A stretch of DNA of 14,378 bases. Origin: Acidimicrobiia bacterium. GTDB lineage: Bacteria; Actinomycetota; Acidimicrobiia; Acidimicrobiales; Hopanoidiivorantaceae. The DNA lies in NCBI GenBank assembly GCA_020027305.1, contig JAHRAM010000063.1:1-14378 (forward strand), in the 5' to 3' direction. Each line of letters opens with the position of its first letter. The stretch's first letter is position 1. Shown piece after piece: positions 1 through 6,552 of the stretch. The translations under genes were made by a program, and so were the position numbers. Under the pieces are notes generated by a model, which was given only the letters and a program-made list of their open reading frames with translations, was not told where the DNA came from and made no database searches.

Positions 1-4
1 TTTA

Positions 5-15
5 TAAGATAAAAG
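5..15 (+). promoter_or_regulatory. possible -10 region of the tRNA-Tyr promoter
   Basis: The bases TAAGAT at 5-10 lie 8 bases before the first base of the mature tRNA, where a -10 hexamer would sit. The surrounding 11-mer TAAGATAAAAG recurs exactly at 168-178 before yajQ, which supports a shared promoter-like element. Any -35 box would lie outside the window, so this is a weak call. Confidence 0.3.
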
Positions 16-18
16 AGT

Positions 19-103
19 GGGTCGGTGCCCGAGCGGCCAAAGGGAGCAGACTGTAAATCTGCCGGCATTGCCTTCGGAGGTTCAAATCCTCCCCGGCCCA
101 CCA
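19..103 (+). tRNA. tRNA-Tyr (anticodon GTA)
   Basis: An 85-base class II tRNA folds cleanly. The acceptor stem pairs 19-25 with 93-99 (seven pairs, one T-G). The anticodon stem pairs 46-50 with 58-62 around loop CTGTAAA, placing anticodon GTA at 53-55. A long variable arm occupies about 63-75, as expected of bacterial tRNA-Tyr. The T arm is 76-80/88-92 with loop TTCAAAT. The discriminator A is at 100 and the CCA tail is encoded at 101-103. It decodes UAU and UAC. It stands alone; no second tRNA follows before yajQ. Confidence 0.97.
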
Positions 104-167
104 ATATCTCTAACAGCTCGCCAGAAAAAGGTGGTAGAAATTCTTTCTTAAACATTGAAAATGCTTT

Positions 168-178
168 TAAGATAAAAG
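168..178 (+). promoter_or_regulatory. possible -10 region upstream of yajQ
   Basis: TAAGAT (168-173) matches the -10 consensus at four of six positions, and the 11-mer TAAGATAAAAG is identical to the one just before the tRNA. A poor -35 candidate, TTCTTA, lies 17 bases upstream. The leader would be very short, placing the ribosome binding site almost at the transcript start. Only the repeated 11-mer makes this worth listing. Confidence 0.25.
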
Positions 179-193
179 GGAAAGGAGAATAAC

Positions 194-682
194 ATGCCCA
201 GCTTTGACATCGTCTCTGAACTAGATAACCAAGAAGTTAAAAACGCCGTAGACCAAGCCAGCCGTGAATTCACACAGCGGTATGATTTTAAAGACACACA
301 AACATCTATTCAGTTGGGCGAGGATGAGATTAAGCTCAACTCTTCTACTGAGGATAGATTGGCAGCAGCCAAACAAGTGCTAGAAGAAAAATTTGTTAAG
401 CGAAAGATTTCACTCAAGGCTGTAGAGTTTGGCAACGTGACAGATGCTGCTGGCGGAAGTGTGTCTCAAACGGCAACCTTAACAGCAGGTATCTCCAGCG
501 ACAAAGCAAAAGAGCTAAACAAGTTCATAAAAGAGATGGGGCTAAAGGGCATCCAAAGCCAAACCCAAGGCGAGCAACTCAGGGTGACTGGCAAAAAACG
601 AGATGACCTCCAAGCTGTCATAGCCACAATGAAAGAGGAAAACTTTAACATCCCGCTTCAGTTTGTGAACTTTAGAGATTGA
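194..682 (+). CDS. yajQ: YajQ family nucleotide-binding protein (UPF0234)
   Basis: This 162-aa protein matches the YajQ family over its full length (usual size about 163 aa). It begins MPSFDIVSELD, followed by the family stretch around residues 14-34 (NAVDQASREFTQRYDFKD) and the DKAKELNKFIKEMGLKGIQ segment near 104-122. It ends in the usual NIPLQFVNFRD. Family members are small cytosolic two-domain alpha/beta proteins that bind nucleotides or nucleic acid; in Xanthomonas one member is a cyclic-di-GMP effector, but the role in most bacteria is unknown. The start is supported by a strong AAAGGAG ribosome binding site (181-187) 6 bases upstream. It is followed 24 bases later by xseA, so it is probably the first gene of a plus-strand unit. 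No insertion disturbs it, unlike several other genes here. Confidence 0.95.
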   Translation: MPSFDIVSELDNQEVKNAVDQASREFTQRYDFKDTQTSIQLGEDEIKLNSSTEDRLAAAKQVLEEKFVKRKISLKAVEFGNVTDAAGGSVSQTATLTAGISSDKAKELNKFIKEMGLKGIQSQTQGEQLRVTGKKRDDLQAVIATMKEENFNIPLQFVNFRD

Positions 683-706
683 AACCTTAGAAACGAAAAT
701 CCTAAA

Positions 707-1999
707 ATGAACGATACAACTGAATACACCTATTCGGTTGAAGAACTGCTTGGCAAGATTTCAGGATTGCTCAACAGCAACTTCCCTGATGAGATTTGGG
801 TGGAAGGAGTGATTCAAGGATACGCGATGGCACGTTCTGGGCACACCTATTTCAACTTGACATCTAAGGTTGAAGAAGCTGGCGCCACACCAGAATTTTC
901 AATCAACGTCACTTTGTTTAAGTGGGCGCGCCAAACGTTAAAGACAAACCTTCAGCTTGAAGACGAATTGGAAGTAAGGATTCGCGGCAAGCTAAACATC
1001 TATTCGCCAAGAAGTTCAATTCAGCTAAACATGACTGCCATTGATGAGGAATACACCATTTCAAAAATGGCAAAAAACAAAGAGGTCTTGCTGGCAGCAC
1101 TAAAGGAAGAGGGATTGATTGAGCTAAACAAGGCTTTGCCCGTGCCACAACTTCCGCTAAAAGTCGCCCTCATCACCAGCGATGGAAGTGCCGCCCACAA
1201 CGATTTTGTTCATGAACTGGCACAGAGTGATTTTTCGTGGCAGGTGCTACTCATCCATTCTTCTGTTCAAGGCGAAAATGCTCCAGCAGAAATTTGTGCA
1301 GCCTTAGACAAGGCGCAAAATTCTAAGGCAGATGTCGTAGCACTTATCAGAGGGGGCGGAAGCCAAATTGACCTAGCTGCTTTTGATACCGAAGAAGTCG
1401 CTCGAAAAATTGCCAGCTTGAGCCTGCCAGTGTTTGCTGGCATCGGGCATGAAATTGATATTTCTGTCGCCGACTATGTGGCACACACCACAGAAAAAAC
1501 TCCTACTGCCTGTGCTGCTCGACTGGTCGAACTTGTAGAACAAGAACAAAACAATATGTTAGAGCTTGGAAAAGATATTTTTCAAAGGGTGGATTATTCA
1601 ATCCAGCAACATACTTCACATCTTAAAGAGTTAGGATTTAGGGCATCTCTGGCTCCAGCAGAAAGACTGAGCGAAGAAAATGCTCGCCTAGCATCTTCTA
1701 AAGTGCAACTCAATCTCTTGGCAGCCCAAATGCTAGAGCAAGGGAAAAATTATCTAGCGACATCGCAAAAATCTTTGAGCAAAAGCACAAAGGGGCTATT
1801 AAAACAAAAATCCAGCCAAGTCGGCACACTTAAAAAACAAATCCAATCGCTCGACCCGAAAAAATTCCTTAAACGAGGTTGGAGCATAACAAAAACTGTT
1901 GATGGAAAGCTCGTGAAAGACTCAAAAGATGTGAAGGTGGGTGCTGAACTTGTCACCCAAGTTTCTAAAGGAACTATCCACAGCAAAGTAGTAAATTAA
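707..1999 (+). CDS. xseA: exodeoxyribonuclease VII large subunit
   Basis: This 430-aa protein is the catalytic large subunit of exonuclease VII, which degrades single-stranded DNA from both ends into oligonucleotides. Residues 1 to about 115 form the OB-fold domain (YSVEELLGKISGLLNSNFP...WVEGVI). The catalytic domain spans about 145-300 and shows ITSDGSAAHND (D166 fits the E. coli D155 position), LIRGGGSQIDLAAFD (213-227) and GIGHEIDISVADY (245-257). H248 and D251 in that motif fit the E. coli catalytic His and Asp. A helical coiled-coil stretch (about 275-380) precedes the conserved C-terminal LKRGWSITK motif near 388. Length and layout are normal. No good ribosome binding site precedes the ATG, so translation may be coupled to yajQ. 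xseB follows 69 bases downstream. Confidence 0.97.
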   Translation: MNDTTEYTYSVEELLGKISGLLNSNFPDEIWVEGVIQGYAMARSGHTYFNLTSKVEEAGATPEFSINVTLFKWARQTLKTNLQLEDELEVRIRGKLNIYSPRSSIQLNMTAIDEEYTISKMAKNKEVLLAALKEEGLIELNKALPVPQLPLKVALITSDGSAAHNDFVHELAQSDFSWQVLLIHSSVQGENAPAEICAALDKAQNSKADVVALIRGGGSQIDLAAFDTEEVARKIASLSLPVFAGIGHEIDISVADYVAHTTEKTPTACAARLVELVEQEQNNMLELGKDIFQRVDYSIQQHTSHLKELGFRASLAPAERLSEENARLASSKVQLNLLAAQMLEQGKNYLATSQKSLSKSTKGLLKQKSSQVGTLKKQIQSLDPKKFLKRGWSITKTVDGKLVKDSKDVKVGAELVTQVSKGTIHSKVVN

Positions 2000-2068
2000 T
2001 TAAAATATAGCAAGCAAAGAAATTCATAAAAAGTGGATGAGGGTTTATAAAAAAGGAATGGATGAAAT

Positions 2069-2320
2069 ATGAACAAAAGCACAGGTGCAAAATCTGAAAA
2101 TGGAGCAGTGGCAGAAAGCTATGAGGCAGCGGTATCTGAGTTAGAGGAAATTTTAGAAAATCTCCAAGACGGCGAAGTAAATGTTGATGAACTGGCACAA
2201 AAGGTTGACCGTAGCTCTGAGCTAATCAAGTTTTGTCAAGAAAAAATCACATCTGCTGAAATGCAGGTAAAAAAGATTGTGGGAGAACTTGACGCCTCTA
2301 GTAGCGGCGACTCTGAATAA
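2069..2320 (+). CDS. xseB: exodeoxyribonuclease VII small subunit
   Basis: This 83-aa protein is the small non-catalytic subunit that associates in several copies with XseA. The family signature begins at residue 17 (SYEAAVSELEEILENLQDGE) and continues through LAQKVDRSSELIKFCQEKI to about residue 75. Together these form the expected helical hairpin. The first 16 residues and the acidic Ser-rich tail (ASSSGDSE) are variable in the family. An AAAAGG ribosome binding site lies at 2051-2056, somewhat far (12 bases) from the ATG. Its position directly after xseA confirms the pairing. Confidence 0.95.
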   Translation: MNKSTGAKSENGAVAESYEAAVSELEEILENLQDGEVNVDELAQKVDRSSELIKFCQEKITSAEMQVKKIVGELDASSSGDSE

Positions 2321-2321
2321 G

Positions 2322-3680
2322 GTGAACTATCAAAAACTCTCCTCAGGGTTTTTAATAACAGATTTAAAGAATGCGCAAGTGAGTTCGGGCATCGTTCGCC
2401 TAGCTCCAAAAATTCTTAAAAGCGGTGTTGAGCAAATGGCTCGGTCGGCCACTTATATGTTTGCGCTTCACCAAAAACAAATTGCTGGGGCATCGTGTGC
2501 CATCACTGCTGAACCTCAAAACGAAAAAGTGGCATTGACATCTTTTGTAAATGAGATTTCACCAAAAGTGGCTAGCGGAAATTTTCTGCCCGATGTTGGA
2601 AAAGGGCTAACAGAAGATAACCTCGCCCCCCTCAGAGCGGGCGACCCAAGAAATGAAATTCGCCTAACAGATATTGATGGAGCATGCCTCCTCTATGAAT
2701 ACTGCACGGGCATTTCATCTGTGGCCGCTATTGATGAACTTTTTCCACTAGAAGGAAAAGCGGTGGTGATTGAAGGATTTAACAATAAATTTAACAATGC
2801 TGCTTATGGTGCCTTGGCGGCCCTAGAAAATGTTGGGGCAAAATTAGTTGGAGTATCTATCGGCAAAAATTCTGTTATCAACGAAAGTGGGCTTGACATT
2901 TCAGCACTGAAAGAAATAGTGAGCGACAAAACCTTACAAGAAGAAGCACTATCAAAAGAAGTATCGAAAGAAGAAGTGTCAAAGGAAAAAGTATCGAAAG
3001 AAGAAATGCAAAAAGAAAAAGTATCAAAGGGAGCAGCGTCAGAAGAAAAAGTGGCAAAGCGAGCATTCCTAAAAGAGTTAAAAGAAATTTCGCTGAAAAG
3101 ATTTGGGGAAAAAAGGGCTGGCAAAAAAGATGAAGAGGCTTCTCCCGATCAACTAGAAAAAATGGGGCAACCTAAAAAAGCAGGGCAACTGGAAAAAATG
3201 GGGCAGCTTGGAAAGACAGATGGCAATATTTTTTCAGCTCTATCAAATGAGCTTTCAGTAGATGCTCTATTTTTAGGTTCAAAAATTGGAGTAGTCGACC
3301 ACACGATAAACTTGCCCATTTCAGCTTTGGGCAGTCTTCACCCCATTCCGTTCACCACCAAGGCAATGATGGAGCTTTCACGAAATGGAACTATTGTGGC
3401 GCCTGATTTCTTATGCTTGGGCGGCCAAGTGATTGCCGACTGGCACGAATCAAACAATGTCGAAGAAATAATTTCAGCAGCAGATGTTGAAACACGGGCT
3501 ATTACAAAAGAGATGCAAAAGGGAGCATCCAAAAAAACAGGCTCTGGCAAAAACGGTTCAAAAAATGGCAACTCGAAAAATAGTGATGTTGCCCAGCTAT
3601 TTTTAGCAGGGTGTGAGATGGCAGAGGAATTTATAATGTCGTGGCAAGATGAGCTTCCCTTCGGTCGCCCGCTGGCTTAG
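2322..3680 (+). CDS. divergent Glu/Leu/Phe/Val dehydrogenase-fold protein, probable pseudoenzyme
   Basis: About 452 aa from a GTG start one base after the xseB stop; a TTG at 2277 would add 15 residues overlapping xseB. By eye it follows the amino-acid dehydrogenase layout. Residues 23-62 fit the dimerisation and substrate domain, PDVG at 90-93 fits the conserved PDVGT motif, and about 118-200 fit the start of the Rossmann domain. Residues from about 299 onward, including VAPDFLCLGGQVIADW, fit the C-terminal NAGG region. Key residues are missing. The substrate lysine position reads ATYM (43-46), the catalytic GGAKGG loop reads AGASCAI (55-61), and the dinucleotide loop reads EGFNNKF in place of GFGNVG. 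A Lys/Glu-rich insertion fills about 209-300 and is built of tandem repeats; a second Lys/Ser/Asn-rich patch lies near 400-422. It is probably not an active dehydrogenase; its role is unknown. Its stop overlaps the tsaD stop on the other strand. Confidence 0.72.
   Translation: MNYQKLSSGFLITDLKNAQVSSGIVRLAPKILKSGVEQMARSATYMFALHQKQIAGASCAITAEPQNEKVALTSFVNEISPKVASGNFLPDVGKGLTEDNLAPLRAGDPRNEIRLTDIDGACLLYEYCTGISSVAAIDELFPLEGKAVVIEGFNNKFNNAAYGALAALENVGAKLVGVSIGKNSVINESGLDISALKEIVSDKTLQEEALSKEVSKEEVSKEKVSKEEMQKEKVSKGAASEEKVAKRAFLKELKEISLKRFGEKRAGKKDEEASPDQLEKMGQPKKAGQLEKMGQLGKTDGNIFSALSNELSVDALFLGSKIGVVDHTINLPISALGSLHPIPFTTKAMMELSRNGTIVAPDFLCLGGQVIADWHESNNVEEIISAADVETRAITKEMQKGASKKTGSGKNGSKNGNSKNSDVAQLFLAGCEMAEEFIMSWQDELPFGRPLA
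2946..3065 (+). repeat. eight 15-base tandem units inside the dehydrogenase-like gene
   Basis: Units start at 2946, 2961, 2976, 2991, 3006, 3021, 3036 and 3051. The copies at 2961 and 2991 are identical (GTATCGAAAGAAGAA). They encode ALSKE, VSKEE, VSKEK, VSKEE, MQKEK, VSKGA, ASEEK and VAKRA, a charged and probably helical or disordered stretch. The unit length preserves the reading frame. Confidence 0.9.
3150..3221 (+). repeat. four 18-base tandem units inside the dehydrogenase-like gene
   Basis: Units start at 3150, 3168, 3186 and 3204. The first and third differ at one base (CAACTAGAAAAAATGGGG against CAACTGGAAAAAATGGGG). They encode QLEKMG, QPKKAG, QLEKMG and QLGKTD. This is a second, separate expansion within the same loop as the 15-base array. 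Confidence 0.85.
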
Positions 3681-4756
3681 AGTTTAAGAGAGGGATAAAC
3701 ACTGACATTTAACTCTGATGTGTCACCTCTCATCAAATGCCAATGCCCTGCTGCTGCTACCATAGCAGCATTATCAGTACACATTTCTCGACTCGCCAAA
3801 TAGCACGGAACGCCCAATTGCTGAAATTCTTCCCTAAGCTGTGAGTTGGCTGCCACTCCCCCCGCCAGACAAACCGCCTTAGCACCAAATTGCTCAACAG
3901 CAAGCACCGTCTTTTTTGAAAGAACTTCAACCACGCTATTTTGAAAAGCTGCTGCTACTGCTGGCGTTGAAATATCAGTTCCATTTTGCTCAGCTTTTCT
4001 AATGTAATTCACCACAGCAGTCTTTAGGCCAGAAAATGAAAAGTTCAGCTTGTCGCTTTTGTCTTTACGTTTGCCCCCTTTTTTCTCTTTCGCCTCCCCT
4101 TCTAAAAACGATGAGGCAGACAACATAGCGCTTGAAAGCATGGGGCGCGGAAACTTAATATTGTCTTCACCCTCAAAAGATGCTGCCAGCTTATCTATCT
4201 CTGGGCCGCCAGGATAACCAAGCCCAAGCGCTCTTGCAGTTTTGTCAAACGCCTCACCAGCAGCGTCATCAAGGGTTTGCCCCAGCACTTCATATTTCCC
4301 AAACTCCCTCATTAAAATCAGCATCGTGTGCCCACCTGAAACTAAAAGCACAACTAGAGGCAACTCAATATCTGGCTCATCTAAAAATGTTGCAAATAAA
4401 TGTGCTTCCAAGTGATTGACCGCTATAAATGGAATGTTGAGTGCCAGTGAAAGTGCTTTGCCAGCGCTCACCCCCACAAGTAAAGCCCCGATTAAACCTG
4501 GCCCATTTGTTGCTGCCACAGCAGTGAGGGGCGGAGTATTTTTGGGAGTGTTTTTAAGGGCTTCTTCAACTACTGGCAAAAGCATTTCAATATGTGCTCG
4601 GCTCGCCATCTCTGGGACTACTCCCCCGTATGCCTTATGTAGGTCAACTTGGCTTGAAACCACTGATGACAAAATCTCTTTGCCATCAGCTAAAACTGCT
4701 GCTGCTGTTTCATCACAAGAAGTTTCGATTCCCAAAACAATGGTTGGGTTTGTCAT
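3677..4756 (-). CDS. tsaD: tRNA N6-adenosine threonylcarbamoyltransferase
   Basis: This 359-aa protein transfers the threonylcarbamoyl group to A37 of ANN-decoding tRNAs to form t6A, working in the cytosol with TsaB and TsaE. It has the ASKHA-fold signatures: GIETSCDETAAAV (9-21), ASRAHIEMLLP (51-61), NGPGLIGALLVG (84-95), LVSGGHTML (138-146), and DDAAGEAFDKTARALGLGYPGGP (163-185). Further on are FSFSGLKTAV (239-248), AGGVAANSQLR (298-308) and CTDNAAM (326-332). The metal ligands H115, H119 (NHLEAH) and D328 are present. A Lys-rich insertion (about 220-236, GEAKEKKGGKRKDKSDK) precedes the SGLKTA motif, giving slightly more than the usual length of about 340. The ATG has a good ribosome binding site, GAGGG, about 8 bases upstream. 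It is the last gene of the minus-strand cluster. Confidence 0.97.
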   Translation of the reverse strand: MTNPTIVLGIETSCDETAAAVLADGKEILSSVVSSQVDLHKAYGGVVPEMASRAHIEMLLPVVEEALKNTPKNTPPLTAVAATNGPGLIGALLVGVSAGKALSLALNIPFIAVNHLEAHLFATFLDEPDIELPLVVLLVSGGHTMLILMREFGKYEVLGQTLDDAAGEAFDKTARALGLGYPGGPEIDKLAASFEGEDNIKFPRPMLSSAMLSASSFLEGEAKEKKGGKRKDKSDKLNFSFSGLKTAVVNYIRKAEQNGTDISTPAVAAAFQNSVVEVLSKKTVLAVEQFGAKAVCLAGGVAANSQLREEFQQLGVPCYLASREMCTDNAAMVAAAGHWHLMRGDTSELNVSVYPSLKL

Positions 4757-4910
4757 GTTGTTTCCCTCATTACGTTATTTATTTCTATTTTGATTATTTC
4801 TACTTTGTTAAATCTTTCAGTTTTAAGTTGCTTTATAAATTTATTTTTCTATGTTACCTATCATTTAAATATGTTGCTTATCAATATGTTGATTATCATT
4901 TAAGCCTGTG
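4757..4910. other. AT-rich spacer between tsaB and tsaD
   Basis: This 154-base gap holds no convincing ORF on either strand. Many actinobacteria carry rimI at this point, and none is visible here. The spacer contains the tsaD ribosome binding site next to 4757 and a 15-base tandem duplication at 4869-4898. A promoter for tsaD could lie here, but no hexamer pair was good enough to name. Confidence 0.6.
4869..4898. repeat. 15-base tandem duplication in the tsaB-tsaD spacer
   Basis: ATATGTTGCTTATCA (4869-4883) is followed at once by ATATGTTGATTATCA (4884-4898), differing at one base. A more degenerate third copy precedes it (ATGTTACCTATCA, 4851-4863), and TATCATTTAA occurs at both 4859-4868 and 4894-4903. 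The unit length matches the repeats inside neighbouring genes although this DNA is non-coding. Confidence 0.8.
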
Positions 4911-5936
4911 TTATCCAATATCTGGTCGTCTTAAATATATGGGTTGTAGCTCTCCTGGGTCTAGAGGGATAATATTTTTAACATCTATATTTCCATTTTT
5001 TGTATCTGTGGTTTCTATTTCTACGGTTTTTGTATTTATGTTTTTTGTGCCTTGAGTTTTTAAATTCTTTGTTTGGGCGGCAAAATGGATGAGTGTTTCT
5101 GCCAGCGGTTCGTTGCTATCTCTAACTTCAAAGCCAGCAGAAGAAAAGGTATCGCTGTATTTCACCGCCCCATTCCCTACACACAAAATGTTTTTAGTAG
5201 CTTGACTTTCTGTGGTGCTATTTTTTATAAGCCCTACCAATTCATCAGGTTGGGCAACCCCCCGTTTTAGCTCGGCTGGCAAAAATTCTGTCTCAGAAAA
5301 AGGACTATCAAAAATGTTGTAAAAAACTTCCCCTCGTTTAGCGTCGATAACTGACATCACTAGGGCATCGGTTTGATTATTAGACTGAGCAGGAATTTGG
5401 CTAGAGTGCTTAGCTTCAACAATTGTAGTAGCTGAGGGTTGAGCATTAGTTTGGCTAGGCAGCTGAGTGAGTGGTTGGATTTGTTGCCTGTGGAATTGTT
5501 GCCTGTGGATTTGAAATGCCAGCAGGTCTAGGCTACTGACTGGCAGGCACTTAATCTCCCACCCATAGGCCAAAAACATAGCAGTGGCAATCCCCACCCT
5601 TAAACCTGTATAAAGCCCTGGCCCCACATTGACTGCTATGAGGTCAGGTTTAAAATTTTTCAACTCAGCGCCATCAGCGGAATTGAGGGCAGAATTATTG
5701 ACTTCTAAAACATCAAGAGTATTAAGCATTTGTTTTATTAAAGGTATTAGATTTTCACAATGCTTTTGAGGCTCCCAGATTTCTTCTGAGCTAACAATTT
5801 TTGCACTCTCAGCAATAGAGCTCTCTACAGAAGAATTTTCTTCAACTCCATCTATATAACCAATGGCACACCCAGCAGCATCGCCGCTGGTTTCAATCCC
5901 CAACACCCACGAACCTGAATTTTCTTCAATTTCCAT
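4911..5936 (-). CDS. tsaB: TsaB, t6A threonylcarbamoyl-transfer complex subunit
   Basis: TsaB is the ASKHA-fold partner that supports TsaD in t6A synthesis. The 341-aa protein is about 110-120 residues longer than typical TsaB. Conserved pieces are VLGIETSGDAAGCAIG (11-26), a HCENLIPLI segment (59-67), DLIAVNVGPGLYTGLRVGIATA (98-119), SVIDAKRGEVFYNIF (195-209) and the C-terminal LQPIYLRRPDI (330-340). The extra length sits mainly in two places. One is a Gln/His/Thr-rich insertion at about 142-189 (FQIHRQQFHRQQIQPLTQL...), made partly by a 15-base duplication. The other is a Lys/Thr/Asn-rich insertion at about 290-322 before the C-terminal motif. No fused or adjacent RimI acetyltransferase is seen. 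The ATG has no clear ribosome binding site. It lies 141 bases after tsaE. Confidence 0.93.
   Translation of the reverse strand: MEIEENSGSWVLGIETSGDAAGCAIGYIDGVEENSSVESSIAESAKIVSSEEIWEPQKHCENLIPLIKQMLNTLDVLEVNNSALNSADGAELKNFKPDLIAVNVGPGLYTGLRVGIATAMFLAYGWEIKCLPVSSLDLLAFQIHRQQFHRQQIQPLTQLPSQTNAQPSATTIVEAKHSSQIPAQSNNQTDALVMSVIDAKRGEVFYNIFDSPFSETEFLPAELKRGVAQPDELVGLIKNSTTESQATKNILCVGNGAVKYSDTFSSAGFEVRDSNEPLAETLIHFAAQTKNLKTQGTKNINTKTVEIETTDTKNGNIDVKNIIPLDPGELQPIYLRRPDIG
5481..5510. repeat. 15-base tandem duplication inside tsaB
   Basis: TTGTTGCCTGTGGAA (5481-5495) is followed by TTGTTGCCTGTGGAT (5496-5510), differing only at the last base. On the minus strand it encodes the repeated IHRQQ/FHRQQ in the first TsaB insertion. 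The high identity suggests a recent duplication. Confidence 0.88.
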
Positions 5937-5978
5937 ATTATGAATTTCTATGCTTTAATTTTTAATACTCTTATTTAT

Positions 5979-6000
5979 TTTAAGAATGCTTGTTCTTAAA
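5979..6000. other. short inverted repeat in the tsaE-tsaB spacer
   Basis: TTTAAGAA (5979-5986) pairs with TTCTTAAA (5993-6000) around a 6-base loop, an 8-bp AT-rich stem. It lies 43-64 bases before the tsaB start in the 141-base gap after tsaE. The stem is too weak for a typical intrinsic terminator, and on the minus strand no T-run follows it. It could be an operator or chance in AT-rich DNA. Confidence 0.3.
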
Positions 6001-6077
6001 TTTATTTGACCTATGCCTTTATATACCTACATACAATATATTGCCCGATTTACATATAACTAGATTGCAAAAAATTA

Positions 6078-6548
6078 TCACAAAACCACTTTGAGCTTGT
6101 TTTTCCATTTGTCGCTGGCGATAAGTTCTGCCACCCTAGAATTTTCACTCACACCATATTCGCCATAGCTCAAATTTATCGTAAGGCTTTCATCTATTAT
6201 GTGGTCTCTTATGGATGAGGTCAGCTTCTCAGCCCATTCCATCACCAAAATTCCATCTGCTGGCGGAAGCTCTCTAAGCTGTGGCTCTAACTCACTAACA
6301 TCATCAATCCTATAAAGGTCAAGATGATGGATAAGAAACTTGCTTCCCACATATTGTTGAGCGATAATAAATGTAGGGCTAACAACTTCATCTTTCACAC
6401 CAAGTTTTTTACAAAGCGCTTTTATAAATGTAGTTTTGCCAGCACCTAATGGGCCATTCAACAATAAAATATCGCCAGCTTCTACCACGCCAGCAATCTG
6501 TTTAGCCAACTCAAAAGTTTTTTTCTCAGATGAAAGTTCTAATATCAA
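6078..6548 (-). CDS. tsaE: TsaE, ATPase of t6A synthesis
   Basis: This 156-aa P-loop protein binds and hydrolyses ATP and drives turnover of the TsaBD complex. The Walker A motif NGPLGAGKTTFIKAL is at 31-45. It is followed by VVSPTFIIAQQY (55-66), HHLDLYRIDD (74-83) and GILVMEWAEKL (99-109), where D77 and E104 match conserved acidic positions. Length is typical. The start is read as TTG at 6548, because the frame closes at a TAA at 6566-6564 and offers no ATG or GTG before TTG. It begins 4 bases after the udg stop, so translational coupling is likely; no clear ribosome binding site is present. Confidence 0.96.
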   Translation of the reverse strand: MILELSSEKKTFELAKQIAGVVEAGDILLLNGPLGAGKTTFIKALCKKLGVKDEVVSPTFIIAQQYVGSKFLIHHLDLYRIDDVSELEPQLRELPPADGILVMEWAEKLTSSIRDHIIDESLTINLSYGEYGVSENSRVAELIASDKWKNKLKVVL

Positions 6549-6552
6549 AATG

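Noticed and set aside
2277..2321. TTG start at 2277 for the dehydrogenase-like gene
   Set aside because: It would overlap xseB by 44 bases and add 15 residues without clear similarity. GTG at 2322, directly after the xseB stop, is the simpler choice, though a weak AGG at 2265-2267 keeps the longer form possible.
2804..3124. 106-aa minus-strand ORF across the GDH-like gene
   Set aside because: It is the antisense of the Lys/Glu repeat region, giving a low-complexity Ser/Phe/Asp product. The plus-strand frame has clear family similarity on both sides.
4594..5055. 153-aa plus-strand ORF spanning the tsaD start, the spacer and the tsaB end
   Set aside because: It is Phe/Tyr-rich because it reads AT-rich spacer and antisense coding DNA. 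It overlaps two certain genes and has no family features.
5979..6000. Rho-independent terminator after tsaE
   Set aside because: The 8-bp stem is almost entirely A-T with no T-run on the minus strand, so only an inverted repeat is listed.
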